Shown here one piece after another: positions 7,620 to 16,266 of a DNA stretch of 64,000 nt. The notes beneath the pieces are model-generated. The model was not told the DNA's origin. It did no database searches and was given only the letters and a program-made list of their open reading frames with translations. The DNA lies in contig NZ_KB891997.1 of assembly GCF_000373625.1 (NCBI RefSeq), positions 62,001 through 126,000 on the forward strand. The letters are read 5' to 3'. Position numbers and translations under genes: made by a program. Position 1 is the first letter of the stretch. Every line of letters begins with the position of its first letter. This DNA comes from Streptomyces sp. LaPpAH-108. Its GTDB lineage: Bacteria; Actinomycetota; Actinomycetes; Streptomycetales; Streptomycetaceae.

Positions 7620-10613
7620 TCACCGGCGCACGGGCCGCCCTTGGGCGTCCACCGGGACGCCGTCGACCACGAGCCGGTGATGGGGGCCGTCGACGGTGAC
7701 CTTCGCGGCCATCGCCGCCGCCAGATCCAGGCGCTGCCAGCTGCCGCCGTCGCCCTCCTGGTCCAGGACGTGGCCCGAGGGCAGTCCGGTGGCGGCCAGC
7801 ACCGTACGCCGCTGGCCGTCGGTCAGCGGCGGGAACGTGGTCAGCAGCAGGTCCTCCGCCCCCGCCGGCACCTTCGCGGGCGCACCGCTCGGGCCGATCC
7901 GCGGGAAGCCGTAGGTCAGCCGCTGGTGGTAGACGCTCAGCGCGCGGGACGTGGGCAGATAGGGGCGCTGGCCGTCGACGCACCGCGTGAGCGTGTCGCC
8001 CGCTCCCGCCTCCCGGCACTTGCGCGTCAGCACCGTCTCCAGCTCAGTCTTCGCCTCCTTGAGCAGGGTGCGGAACCCAGGGTCGGACCAGCGCAGTTGA
8101 GCGGTGTTCTCGCCGACCATGCGGCCGCCCATGATGTCGGTCGGGTAGTGGTACGCCAGCAGGATCCGGTTGTCGGCGTAGTCCGCGGTGCGCGCGAGGA
8201 TCTGCGGGGCGAGCCGTGGCAGCAGCGTGGCGAGCACGATGCCCTGTGCGTAGGCGTGACTGGTGTGGCCGCTGGGGAAGGAGCCGTCCCCGGCGAGCCC
8301 GGCGTAACCGCCCGCCGAGTCCCACTGCTCGATCAGACCGCCGTCACCGGTGAAGCCCATCCGCACGAACGGCCGCTTGTACCGGTAGGTGTTCTTGGCC
8401 GTCTGGTACCAGTCCGCCGACGACGTGGCCGTGTGCTCGACGCGACCGCTCAACAGCGCCTGCGTCTTGGGGAGTTCACCGTTGCGGAGCGCCTGGGTGT
8501 ACAGCCGCCCGACGGTGGCGCCGAGGCCGTCGGCCATCGTCCGGTACGGGCTGCCCGCGCCGTCGATCAGCGCCTCGTGCACCTGTGGATCGGTGGCGTC
8601 CGAGGGCGCGTTGTTGATGTCGGCCACGATCTTGTCGTCGAGCGCGGTGAGCTGGTCGTAGGTGGTGCCGCTGGGCAGTACGGCGTTGGGGCCCATCACC
8701 GACGGGGTGTTCGCCGCCTCGGTGAAGGAGCGCAGTGCCCAGGTGAAGTAGTCGCCTCCGCCTGGCGGGACCGGCAGGGTGTCGGAGGCGTAGGCGGTGC
8801 CGAGCCGGGCGGCCTCGAAGGGCAGCGAGTCCGTGGTCTGGGCCAGCTCCGGCAGCGCGAAGTAGGCGTCCGAACTGGTGCTGTTGCACTGGTGGACCTC
8901 CACCGCGAGCGTGTTGACCCCGGCGACCAGGTCGGTGACGGGCACGGCGAAGGTCCGACGGACCGGGTCACCGGCACCGGAGGCGCCACCGGGCGTCTGG
9001 TACTGGAGGTTCCGGGTGACGCTGTCGTCGTTCCAGCCCGCGACCCGGTGGCCGTTGACGTAGACGGTCGCCGTGTCGTCGAAGACCACCGATCCGACCA
9101 GACCGGTGAGCGTGTCCAGGGTGGAGCGGCCGAGGGTGAACGACGTACGGAAGAAGTACGCCTCGATGTCGTCGCCCGAGCCGTCGTCCTTGCGCAGGGC
9201 GAGCTTCGTCGTCACCGGGAAGCCGCTGCCGAGGTCGGTGCCGTCGCCCTTGACCCCGAACGGTCCGGCGGCGCTCTTCCACGGCACGCCCGTGGTGGCG
9301 GCACCGGTCCGGGTCCAGGCGGTACGGTCGGCGGCGCCCGCCGCCGGGTCGACATCCGCCGCGTCGAGATAGCTCCAGCTCGTGGAGGACGTCACGGCCG
9401 CGCGGCCGAGGCTGATGTCGTCCACCCAGCCGGACACGGTGGCACCGGCGGGCGCCGCCGGGTCGTCGTAGTCGAGCAGCACCTCGCGCACGCGCGCACC
9501 GGCCAGGGAACCGAGGTCGACCGTGACCCGGTTCCAGACGCCGGGGGTGAGGCTTGCGCCGTGGGCCACGGCGCCGAGCGGGCGTCCCGCGCTGTCGCGC
9601 AGGGCACGCTGAGCGGTCAGGCGGCGCACATGGCGGCCGTGCGCGTCCGTGTAGACGACGTCCACGGCGGCGTGGGCCGAGGCGGCGTCGGTCGGCCGGA
9701 TCGCGTAGCCGAAGGTGGCCCCCGGCCCGACCGGCACGTCGAGCCCGGAGCGCAGCACCACCCGGGAGTGCGCATGACCCCGGGCGAGCACCCGGCCCGC
9801 ATAGCGCAGGGCCGACGTGCCGTCCGCCGCGCCGACCGACTGGGCGTCCTCGACGGACACGCCCAACGCGGCGGCGGCGGTGCCTGCGGAACTGCGCAGG
9901 GTCCAGTCGGCGAGTTGCACCTTGGCGGCGTCCCCCGTCGAACCGTCGCACCGGTCCGCGCAGTTGTCGGTGATCCGCAGCTGGTAGTAGCGGTACGCGG
10001 CAGGGTGGCCGATTCCGTAGAACTCCGTCTGGGCCCGCGCCCCGAAGCGGCGGTCCTGCCGGGTGTCGAGCACGGTCCAGGACGTGTCGTCGGCGTTCCC
10101 CGCAGCGGCGGGGCTGTTGCTGCCGAGCACGGTCCAGTCGGCGGGATCGCGCGGTGGCGCGTCGTTGCCGGAGGTCAGCGAGTAGGCGGTGACGGCGGTG
10201 GCCCGTTCGAGGGTGTAGACGGCGGACACGGGGTGGCTCACGGACGGTCTGCCGCTGCCCGCGGCGTACCACTTGGTGGAACTGTCGTCGTCCGCGAGGC
10301 GCGTGACGTTCTCGGTCGGACTGGTGCTGTTGGCGAAGCCTGAAGTGACCTTCTGGACGGTGGAGTTGACCTTCGTGGTCTCGCCGCGCAGGTGCGCGGT
10401 GGCGCCGTCGGCGGGGAAACCGGCCGGTCGCGCGGTGCCCGGCTCGAAGGACGTGGCCCAGTAACCGCCCACGTCACTCCCGGCGTTGACGCCCGTGCTC
10501 GTTGCCGTCGCATCGGGGGCGGCGGCGTGGGCGTACGGGGTGCCGAGCACGGTCAGCAAGCCGGACGCGGCGAGCACCGCGATCCGTCGGCAGCCTGAGC
10601 GGAGCAGACGCAC
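7620..10613 (-). CDS. Secreted multidomain PAP2 (vanadium-haloperoxidase-type) phosphatase
   Basis: 997 residues from GTG 10611-10613, behind GAAGGGA. Residues 1-31 are a signal peptide. A discoidin/F5-8-type region at about 95-235 (TRLADDDSSTKWYAA, AVYTLERATAVTAYSLTSG) is followed by further beta-sandwich segments to about 590. The catalytic part spans about 620-930: SGHTSHAYAQG near 779 and LLAYHYPTDIMGGR near 819 match two signature blocks of the PAP2/acid-phosphatase family (Ser-Gly-His, and His with Asp). It should act outside the cell on phosphate esters, with the N-terminal modules binding polymers or surfaces; the substrate is unknown. Standing alone between two hairpin terminators, it is a single transcription unit. 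A 12-bp palindrome lies about 87 bp before the start. Confidence 0.85.
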   Translation of the reverse strand: MRLLRSGCRRIAVLAASGLLTVLGTPYAHAAAPDATATSTGVNAGSDVGGYWATSFEPGTARPAGFPADGATAHLRGETTKVNSTVQKVTSGFANSTSPTENVTRLADDDSSTKWYAAGSGRPSVSHPVSAVYTLERATAVTAYSLTSGNDAPPRDPADWTVLGSNSPAAAGNADDTSWTVLDTRQDRRFGARAQTEFYGIGHPAAYRYYQLRITDNCADRCDGSTGDAAKVQLADWTLRSSAGTAAAALGVSVEDAQSVGAADGTSALRYAGRVLARGHAHSRVVLRSGLDVPVGPGATFGYAIRPTDAASAHAAVDVVYTDAHGRHVRRLTAQRALRDSAGRPLGAVAHGASLTPGVWNRVTVDLGSLAGARVREVLLDYDDPAAPAGATVSGWVDDISLGRAAVTSSTSWSYLDAADVDPAAGAADRTAWTRTGAATTGVPWKSAAGPFGVKGDGTDLGSGFPVTTKLALRKDDGSGDDIEAYFFRTSFTLGRSTLDTLTGLVGSVVFDDTATVYVNGHRVAGWNDDSVTRNLQYQTPGGASGAGDPVRRTFAVPVTDLVAGVNTLAVEVHQCNSTSSDAYFALPELAQTTDSLPFEAARLGTAYASDTLPVPPGGGDYFTWALRSFTEAANTPSVMGPNAVLPSGTTYDQLTALDDKIVADINNAPSDATDPQVHEALIDGAGSPYRTMADGLGATVGRLYTQALRNGELPKTQALLSGRVEHTATSSADWYQTAKNTYRYKRPFVRMGFTGDGGLIEQWDSAGGYAGLAGDGSFPSGHTSHAYAQGIVLATLLPRLAPQILARTADYADNRILLAYHYPTDIMGGRMVGENTAQLRWSDPGFRTLLKEAKTELETVLTRKCREAGAGDTLTRCVDGQRPYLPTSRALSVYHQRLTYGFPRIGPSGAPAKVPAGAEDLLLTTFPPLTDGQRRTVLAATGLPSGHVLDQEGDGGSWQRLDLAAAMAAKVTVDGPHHRLVVDGVPVDAQGRPVRR

Positions 10614-10699
10614 GGGGCGTTCCCTTCGTCGGAGAAACGGGGCGCGCGGGGCGGGTTCGGGCCGGGAGGGACCGAGGACGGGCGTCCGCCCTTCAGGGA

Positions 10700-10711
10700 G
10701 ACAACGTTGTC
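10700..10711. promoter_or_regulatory. Candidate operator upstream of the PAP2 phosphatase
   Basis: GACAACGTTGTC is a perfect 12-bp palindrome about 87 bp upstream of the phosphatase GTG. A central AACGTT is typical of LacI-family operators in actinobacteria. No LacI gene is in the window, so the regulator would be elsewhere. No tandem PhoP-box repeats (GTTCACC type) were seen. The rest of the gene-free stretch 10614-10925 holds only the metE terminator and G/C-rich low-complexity sequence. Confidence 0.4.
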
Positions 10712-10856
10712 AGGTGCGGTGACGGGTTCCAGGGGACCGGAAGGTGGTGAGCATGTCAAGAGGGTGGGCGGTGGGCCCAGGTCGCGCGGGGTCGCCCCGA
10801 CTCGGACTCGGACCCGGGCTTGGTCTCGGCGCGGGCGGCGGAGGCGGCCCCGGCGC

Positions 10857-10892
10857 GGGCGGTGGAGGCGATCCCGGTCGCCTCCACCGCCC
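10857..10892 (-). terminator. metE terminator
   Basis: GGGCGGTGGAGGCGA (10857-10871) and TCGCCTCCACCGCCC (10878-10892) form a perfect 15-bp stem with a 6-nt loop, 33 bp past the metE stop codon. Confidence 0.8.
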
Positions 10893-10925
10893 GGCTGCCG
10901 GAAAGGGCCGGTCAGGGTGTGCCGG

Positions 10926-13238
10926 TCACGACGCGCTCAGCTCGTCGCGGACCGTGCGGGCCGCGAGGACCAGGTGCTCCAGAGAGGCGCGGGTCTCGGG
11001 CCAGCCACGGGTCTTCAGCCCGCAGTCGGGGTTGACCCACAGGCGTTCGGCGGGGATGGCCTTCAGGCCCGCGCGGAGCAGGTCGGCGGCCTCCTCGGTG
11101 CTCGGGATGCGCGGGGAGTGGATGTCGTAGACGCCGGGTCCGGCCTCGCGCGGGTAGCCGTGGGCGGCGAGTTCGCGGGCGACCTGCATATGGGAGCGGG
11201 CGGCCTCCAGACTGATGACGTCGGCGTCGAGGTCGTCGATGGCCTGGACGATGTCCCCGAACTCGGCGTAGCACATGTGGGTGTGGATCTGGGTGTCCGG
11301 ACGGACCCCGCTGGTGGTGAGCCGGAACGCCTCGGTGGCCCAGTCCAGGTAGGCGGGGCGGTCGGCGGCGCGCAGCGGCAGCGTCTCACGCAGGGCGGGC
11401 TCGTCGACCTGGATGACGGAAGTGCCCGCCGCCTCAAGGTCGTTGACCTCGTCGCGCAGGGCGAGCGCCACCTGTCGCGCGGTGTCGCCGACGGGCTGGT
11501 CGTCGCGGACGAAGGACCAGGCGAGCATGGTGACCGGCCCGGTGAGCATGCCCTTGACCGGGCGGTCGGTGAGTGACTGGGCGTACGTGGTCCAGCGCAC
11601 GGTCATCGGCTCGGGGCGGGAGATGTCGCCTGCGAGGATCGGCGGGCGGACGTAACGGGTGCCGTACGACTGCACCCAGCCGTGCTGGGTGGCGAGGTAG
11701 CCGGTCAGCTGCTCGGCGAAGTACTGCACCATGTCGTTGCGTTCGGCCTCGCCGTGCACCAGGACGTCGATGCCGGTCTTCTCCTGGAAGGCGATGACTT
11801 CCTGGATCTCGGCCTTGATGCGCTCCTCGTATCCGGCGGTGTCGATGCGGCCGGTGCGCAGGTCGGCGCGGGCGGTGCGCAGTTCGGGGGTCTGCGGGAA
11901 CGATCCGATCGTGGTCGTCGGGAGCAGCGGCAGCCCGAGATGCGCGCGTTGCGCGGCCGTGCGTTCGGCGTACGGCTGGGAGCGGCGGGCGTCCGTCTCG
12001 GTGACGGCGGTGGCGCGGGCCCGGACGGCGGGGTCGTGGGTGATGGGGGAGGTGGCCCGGGAGGCCAAGTCGGCACGATTGGCGGCGAGTTCGGCGGAGA
12101 TGGCGCCGGTGCCGTGGGTGAGGCCCTTGGCGAGGGTGGCGATCTCGGTGGTCTTCTGGCGGGCGAAGGCCAGCCAGCGCAGGATCTGCGGATCGATCTC
12201 CCGCTCGGCGGTCGCGTCGAGCGGGACGTGCAACAGGGAGCAGGAGGCGGCCACGTCGACGCGGTCGGCCAGACCGAGCAACGTACCCAGGGTGGCCAGG
12301 GACTTGGCGAGATCGTTGATCCAGATGTTGCGGCCGTCCACGACACCGGCGACCAGACGCTTGCCGGGCAGTCCGCCGACGGCGGCCAGGTCCTCCAGGT
12401 TGCCCGCGCTGGTGAAGTCGAGTGCGAGGCCGTCGACGGGTGCCTTGGCCAGCACGGGCAGGGCGTCGCCGAGCCGGTCGAAGTACGAGGCGACCAGGAG
12501 CTTGGGCCGGTCGGTGAGGGCGCCCAGCTCGCGGTACGCGCGCTCGACCGCGTTCAGCTCGGCCGGAGTGCGGTTCTGCACCAGGGCGGGCTCGTCGAGT
12601 TGGACCCATTCGGCACCGGCCGCGCGCAGGTCGGCGATCACTTCGGCGTACACGGGGAGCAGCCGGTCCAGCAGGGTGAGCGGTTCGAAGTCGGCGGGGG
12701 CGCCGGGTGCGGGCTTGGCCAGCAGAAGGTACGTGACCGGGCCGACGAGGACGGGACGGGCGGTCAGGCCCAGGGCGAGGGCTTCCTTGAACTCGGCCAC
12801 CTGCTTGGCGGAGTTGGCGGTGAAGGCGGTGTCAGGGCCCAACTCGGGGACCAGGTAGTGGTAGTTGGTGTCGAACCACTTGGTCATCTCCAGCGGGGCG
12901 ACATCCTGGGTGCCGCGCGCCATCGCGAAGTAGCCGTCCAGGGCGTCGGCTTCGACGGCGGCGCGGTGCCGCTGCGGGATCGCGCCCACCATGACGCTGG
13001 TGTCCAGGACGTGGTCGTAGTACGAGAAGTCGCCGGTGGGCACCTCGTGGATGCCGGTGTCGGCGAGCTGCCGCCAGTTGGTCCGGCGCAGTTCGGCGGC
13101 CGTGTCCTTCAGGGCGTCGGCGGTGACGCGGCCCTTCCAGTAGCCCTCGATGGCCTTCTTCAGTTCCCGGTGCCGGCCCTGGCGGGGGTAGCCGTACACG
13201 GTGGCCCGTGCTGCCGCGGCTGCGGACTTGCTGGTCAC
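10926..13238 (-). CDS. metE: Cobalamin-independent methionine synthase MetE
   Basis: 770 residues, the normal MetE length. GTG at 13236-13238 is chosen because AAGGAG precedes it at the right spacing and the protein then begins with TSKSAAAAARATVYGYPRQG, aligning with the MetE N-terminus. Zinc-binding elements are present near the C-terminus: HTHMCYAEF (His, Cys) and VNPDCGLKTRGW (Cys). LPTTTIGSFPQTPELR opens the catalytic barrel. The enzyme moves a methyl group from 5-methyltetrahydropteroyl-triglutamate to homocysteine in the cytoplasm. A classical cobalamin riboswitch upstream should switch it off when B12 allows the MetH route, linking it to the uptake genes on the left. Confidence 0.97.
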   Translation of the reverse strand: MTSKSAAAAARATVYGYPRQGRHRELKKAIEGYWKGRVTADALKDTAAELRRTNWRQLADTGIHEVPTGDFSYYDHVLDTSVMVGAIPQRHRAAVEADALDGYFAMARGTQDVAPLEMTKWFDTNYHYLVPELGPDTAFTANSAKQVAEFKEALALGLTARPVLVGPVTYLLLAKPAPGAPADFEPLTLLDRLLPVYAEVIADLRAAGAEWVQLDEPALVQNRTPAELNAVERAYRELGALTDRPKLLVASYFDRLGDALPVLAKAPVDGLALDFTSAGNLEDLAAVGGLPGKRLVAGVVDGRNIWINDLAKSLATLGTLLGLADRVDVAASCSLLHVPLDATAEREIDPQILRWLAFARQKTTEIATLAKGLTHGTGAISAELAANRADLASRATSPITHDPAVRARATAVTETDARRSQPYAERTAAQRAHLGLPLLPTTTIGSFPQTPELRTARADLRTGRIDTAGYEERIKAEIQEVIAFQEKTGIDVLVHGEAERNDMVQYFAEQLTGYLATQHGWVQSYGTRYVRPPILAGDISRPEPMTVRWTTYAQSLTDRPVKGMLTGPVTMLAWSFVRDDQPVGDTARQVALALRDEVNDLEAAGTSVIQVDEPALRETLPLRAADRPAYLDWATEAFRLTTSGVRPDTQIHTHMCYAEFGDIVQAIDDLDADVISLEAARSHMQVARELAAHGYPREAGPGVYDIHSPRIPSTEEAADLLRAGLKAIPAERLWVNPDCGLKTRGWPETRASLEHLVLAARTVRDELSAS

Positions 13239-13389
13239 GGAGATCTCCTTCGCGAGATGAATCCCTGAGATCCCGGGGACACCACGAGCACGCGAAGGGG
13301 CGACGGACCGCACGGCAACCGCCGTCCGATCGTCTGCGCCGACCCGCCCTCGAGGTCACCGGGATACCGCGCACGAGCGTTCGCGCGCG

Positions 13390-13585
13390 GGCAGTCGGCA
13401 GGTCTTCGGACTCGCGGGCACGCCCTCCTCGTACCGGAGGACACCTACTGGCCGTCGCTTCCCAGGCCCGCTCGGACCCAGTGCGTATGACGGCGGTCGT
13501 TCCCGCTCACCGCTGCGGGGCAGTCCCGGATTTTCACCGGGTTCCCTCTTACGACGGCCCCGCCTGGCGGACGGGTCGAACCAGC
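13390..13585 (-). ncRNA. Cobalamin riboswitch of metE
   Basis: Minus strand: GGGAACCCGGTG, AAAATCCGGGACTGCCCCGC and AGCGGTGAGCGGGAACGACC, ending in the classical B12 box GTCCGAAGACCTGCCGACTGC (given in parts: GTCCGAAGACCTGCC then GACTGC). About 150 nt of expression platform lead to metE. It is longer and closer to the canonical class than the three elements at 0.5-1.75 kb. It fills most of the gene-free stretch 13239-13697; a TAGGCT -10-like hexamer lies just before its 5' end on the minus strand. Confidence 0.95.
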
Positions 13586-13697
13586 TGCACGGGTCAGCCT
13601 AGGGGGCCGATCAGGGAAAAGGGGAGTCACGTCCACCATTCGGATGGCCGTGGGGAGGGAGACCGCCTCGGCGTCGTACGGGAAGCGGGGAGCGCCG

Positions 13698-14072
13698 TCA
13701 GCGCCTCGGCGGCGGAAAGGCGTACAGCCCCAGGATCTCCGGCAGCGGCGCGATGCCCGGACCTCCGGCCCGTACCCACTCGGTGATGTCCTCGGTCGCG
13801 GCGGGGTCGTTCACGAGGCCCAGCCAGACCGGTCGGCCCCCGGCCGCTCGCCCGGCGGCCGAGGGCTGGACGACGATGACGTTGGCCCGCTCGCACGCGT
13901 CCAGGCACTCCGAGACGCGCACGGGCACCTCGGCACGCAGCCGCGCGGTCTGCGCCGCGTGGTCCACCCCGGGCACCTTGGCGGTGCCGCAGCAGCAGTC
14001 CCGGCACACGACCACCCGGCACGGCACGGGCTGCCCCGGGGCGCTCCCGCCTCCGGCCGGTGCCTCGGACAC
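13698..14072 (-). CDS. (2Fe-2S) ferredoxin-like (thioredoxin-fold) protein
   Basis: 124 residues from GTG 14070-14072, behind GAGAGGGG; an in-frame ATG at 14106-14108 would add 12 residues. CRDCCCGTAKVPG followed by RVSECLDACERANVIVVQP supplies the cysteines of the thioredoxin-like 2Fe-2S ferredoxin family (two near residue 25, two near 65, plus an extra Cys). Such proteins carry electrons or metals in the cytoplasm, and some actinobacterial members sit near cobalamin genes. It lies just upstream of the metE riboswitch on the same strand but without its own riboswitch. Partner and electron donor are unknown. Confidence 0.72.
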   Translation of the reverse strand: MSEAPAGGGSAPGQPVPCRVVVCRDCCCGTAKVPGVDHAAQTARLRAEVPVRVSECLDACERANVIVVQPSAAGRAAGGRPVWLGLVNDPAATEDITEWVRAGGPGIAPLPEILGLYAFPPPRR

Positions 14073-14219
14073 GCTCGACCACCCCTCTCCCCGCTCACTC
14101 CCGATCATGATCGCAGAACGAGGAGAGGTCCAGGCCCGGCGCAGGCCCGGCTCCGACCACCGGGGCCACCGAGTACGGCAGTTGTCGTACGGTGTCTGCT
14201 CCTGCTCCCTCCGTTCCGC

Positions 14220-15296
14220 CTACCGGCGGGGCCGGGTGACGAACACGTCCGAGACCTCGTTGGTGTCGCCAGGCACCAGGTCGTCGGCGGTGGAGGTGAA
14301 GACGGCCGCGTCGCCGGTGCGGGTGACCGAGCCGGGGAGTGCGGTGGCGGACGCCGTCGGGGCGATCGTGCGCTCGCGGCCGGTGCGTAGGTCGCGCAGG
14401 ACCAGGGAGTCGCCGTCGGTGAGCAGGATATGCCGCAGTGAGCCGTCGCCCGCTGCGGCGGGGCCGTCGGCGAGCCGGCGGACCCGGTCGGTGCGGAGGT
14501 CACGCAGATGGGCGACCCACGTCCCGTCCGCTGCCTGGACGTTGAACAGCACACGGTGACCGTCGGCGGAGAGCTGGACCAAGTGAGCCGGAGTGCCGGT
14601 GTCGACACGACGGGTCGTTCCGGTACGGCGGTCCCGCACATGGATCTGGCCCTCGCCACTGCTCGTGACCACGCCGTACGCGACACTGCGGCCCTTCGCA
14701 TCGAGCGCGACCCCGCTGACCATGGAGTCACGGTCCAGCCTGACGATCTGATCGTCCGCGCCGGTGACCAGATCACGCACGTAGAGCACTCCCGCGTACT
14801 CCAGCCCGTGCCGGTTGCCGAGCGTGTACGCGACGCTCCGGCCGTCACCGCTGATGGCCGCCGTCTCACCCAGCTCGTACGCATCGCCCTCGGCGGGCCA
14901 CAGCTGCCGCGTCTCGCCGGTCACGCGGTCGTAGACGTACGGCTTCGGATAGCGGTTGCCGTCGGAGTACGCGATCCGGCGACCGTCGGCACTGAGCCCG
15001 ATGAGCGTGGTGTACACCAGGTTCTCCGGCACCTGGCTGAGCCTGCCGCTGCGCAGGTCCTTGAGATACAGCAACTTGTCGATACCGCCCGCGGGGTCGC
15101 CGCTCAGGAACGCCGCGTACCGCCCGTCGGCGCTGACGACCCCACTCGCCGACGCCTTCGCCAGCTGCACCCCGTCCGGCCCCGTGCTGACCCGCTCGAC
15201 TCTCACCCCGGTCGAATGAGCAGGAGCCGCCACCGCACTCCCCGCCCCCGCGAACACCAGCACCCCCACCAAGCACACCCGCACACCACGGAACAC
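14220..15296 (-). CDS. Secreted TolB/PD40-like beta-propeller protein
   Basis: 358 residues from GTG 15294-15296, placed directly after a purine-rich GGGGGGAAA site and directly before a signal peptide (FRGVRVCLVGVLVFAGAGSAVAAPAHS, in two parts: FRGVRVCLVGVLVFAG and AGSAVAAPAHS). The mature protein is a series of repeats with the PD40/WD40-like signature SADGRYAAFLS, SADGRRIAYSDG, SGDGRSVAYTLG, DAKGRSVAYGV, SADGHRVLFNV, about 45-50 residues each, giving a six- or seven-bladed propeller. No catalytic residues are evident; an extracellular binding or scaffold role is likely. It is divergent from the stress-protein gene and appears monocistronic. Confidence 0.78.
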   Translation of the reverse strand: MFRGVRVCLVGVLVFAGAGSAVAAPAHSTGVRVERVSTGPDGVQLAKASASGVVSADGRYAAFLSGDPAGGIDKLLYLKDLRSGRLSQVPENLVYTTLIGLSADGRRIAYSDGNRYPKPYVYDRVTGETRQLWPAEGDAYELGETAAISGDGRSVAYTLGNRHGLEYAGVLYVRDLVTGADDQIVRLDRDSMVSGVALDAKGRSVAYGVVTSSGEGQIHVRDRRTGTTRRVDTGTPAHLVQLSADGHRVLFNVQAADGTWVAHLRDLRTDRVRRLADGPAAAGDGSLRHILLTDGDSLVLRDLRTGRERTIAPTASATALPGSVTRTGDAAVFTSTADDLVPGDTNEVSDVFVTRPRR

Positions 15297-15459
15297 GCTT
15301 TCCCCCCACCCCCTGCGTCCTCGGCCCCTCGCCGAAGACCCCCGCTGGATGGAACCGCACCCCTGACTCACGGGTCAACCAGCCGAATTGCGTACAACCC
15401 GGGTACGAGATCGCGCGTCCGCGTGAGGCGTCCGACCGGCGCCTGACCCCACCCCGTAC

Positions 15460-15475
15460 GGGGGCGTCGGCCCCC
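15460..15475. promoter_or_regulatory. Candidate DosR/OsdR-type box upstream of a universal stress protein gene
   Basis: GGGGGCGTCGGCCCCC is an inverted repeat whose inner 14 bp (GGGGCGTCGGCCCC) follows the DosR-box plan: GGG, C at 5, G at 10, CCC, complementary positions 4/11. It lies about 160 bp before the stress-protein start at 15635. Together with the boxes at 22695 and 25848 it suggests one regulon. The surrounding gene-free stretch 15297-15634 shows no other clear element. Confidence 0.4.
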
Positions 15476-15634
15476 TCACCGAAGAGCCCCGGCACCCTCG
15501 CCCCATGTGTCCTCCCCACACACCCCCGAGTCGCCGGGCGCGAACCGCGGTCGCGCGGCACCATGGTCTGGACGACGGCGCGGGTGTGTGCCGCGTCGGG
15601 CAGTGGAGTGCCGGAGTACTCGGAGGAGGGCACG

Positions 15635-16099
15635 GTGGCCGGTCATCCCGGGCAGAAACCTCGGATCGTCGTGGGCGTGGACGGCTCGGAGTCGTCCACG
15701 CGGGCGCTGCGCTGGGCCCTCCGCCAGGCGGAGACGACGGGCAGCACGCTGGAGGCGGTGACCGCCTGGGAGTTTCCGCAGATGTACGGCTCGCTCGGCT
15801 GGATGCCGCCCACGGGCGCGGAGGCCGACTTCCAGCGCGTGGCCGAGCAGATCGTCGCCGAAGCGCTGGCGGAGGCGGCGGGACCGGAGCCCACGGTGGA
15901 CATCGTCACCAAGGTCGCCTACGGCACCCCGGCCGGTGTCCTGCTCGACGCCGCCGACGGCGCCTCCCTCCTCGTCGTCGGCAACCGAGGCTACGGCGGC
16001 TTCACCGGCGCCCTCCTCGGCTCGGTCAGCCAGCACTGCACCCAGCACGCCACCTGCCCGGTCGTCATCGTCCGGCCCACCACGGAGGTGCCGGAGTGA
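15635..16099 (+). CDS. Universal stress protein (single UspA domain)
   Basis: 154 residues. GTG 15635 follows GGAGGAGG at good spacing, and the domain begins right after it (PRIVVGVDGSESSTRALRWA). The ATP-binding signature VVGNRGYGGFTGALLGSVSQH (in parts: VVGNRGYGG and GALLGSVSQH) gives the G-x2-G-x9-G-S pattern of the nucleotide-binding class. These cytoplasmic proteins accumulate in stasis and oxygen limitation. It is the first of four such genes in 11 kb, with a DosR-like palindrome upstream. Confidence 0.92.
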   Translation: MAGHPGQKPRIVVGVDGSESSTRALRWALRQAETTGSTLEAVTAWEFPQMYGSLGWMPPTGAEADFQRVAEQIVAEALAEAAGPEPTVDIVTKVAYGTPAGVLLDAADGASLLVVGNRGYGGFTGALLGSVSQHCTQHATCPVVIVRPTTEVPE

Positions 16100-16266
16100 C
16101 CTCGCGAATCGGCCGTCCCGGCAGCAGACCGAACGGCTTGCGACCACACCTGATCGCACCCGCCACATCCCTACGCCTACTCGATGGATCACCGCACGTG
16201 AAATAGCCTTGCCGTCGGCGGAGTTGGTGAGCCCCGGTCGCTCGGGGCGAGACGGAGGGGGCCAGT

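Noticed and set aside
11682..13268. Long plus-strand open frame opposite metE
   Set aside because: It mirrors metE codon by codon; metE has all catalytic motifs and a riboswitch.
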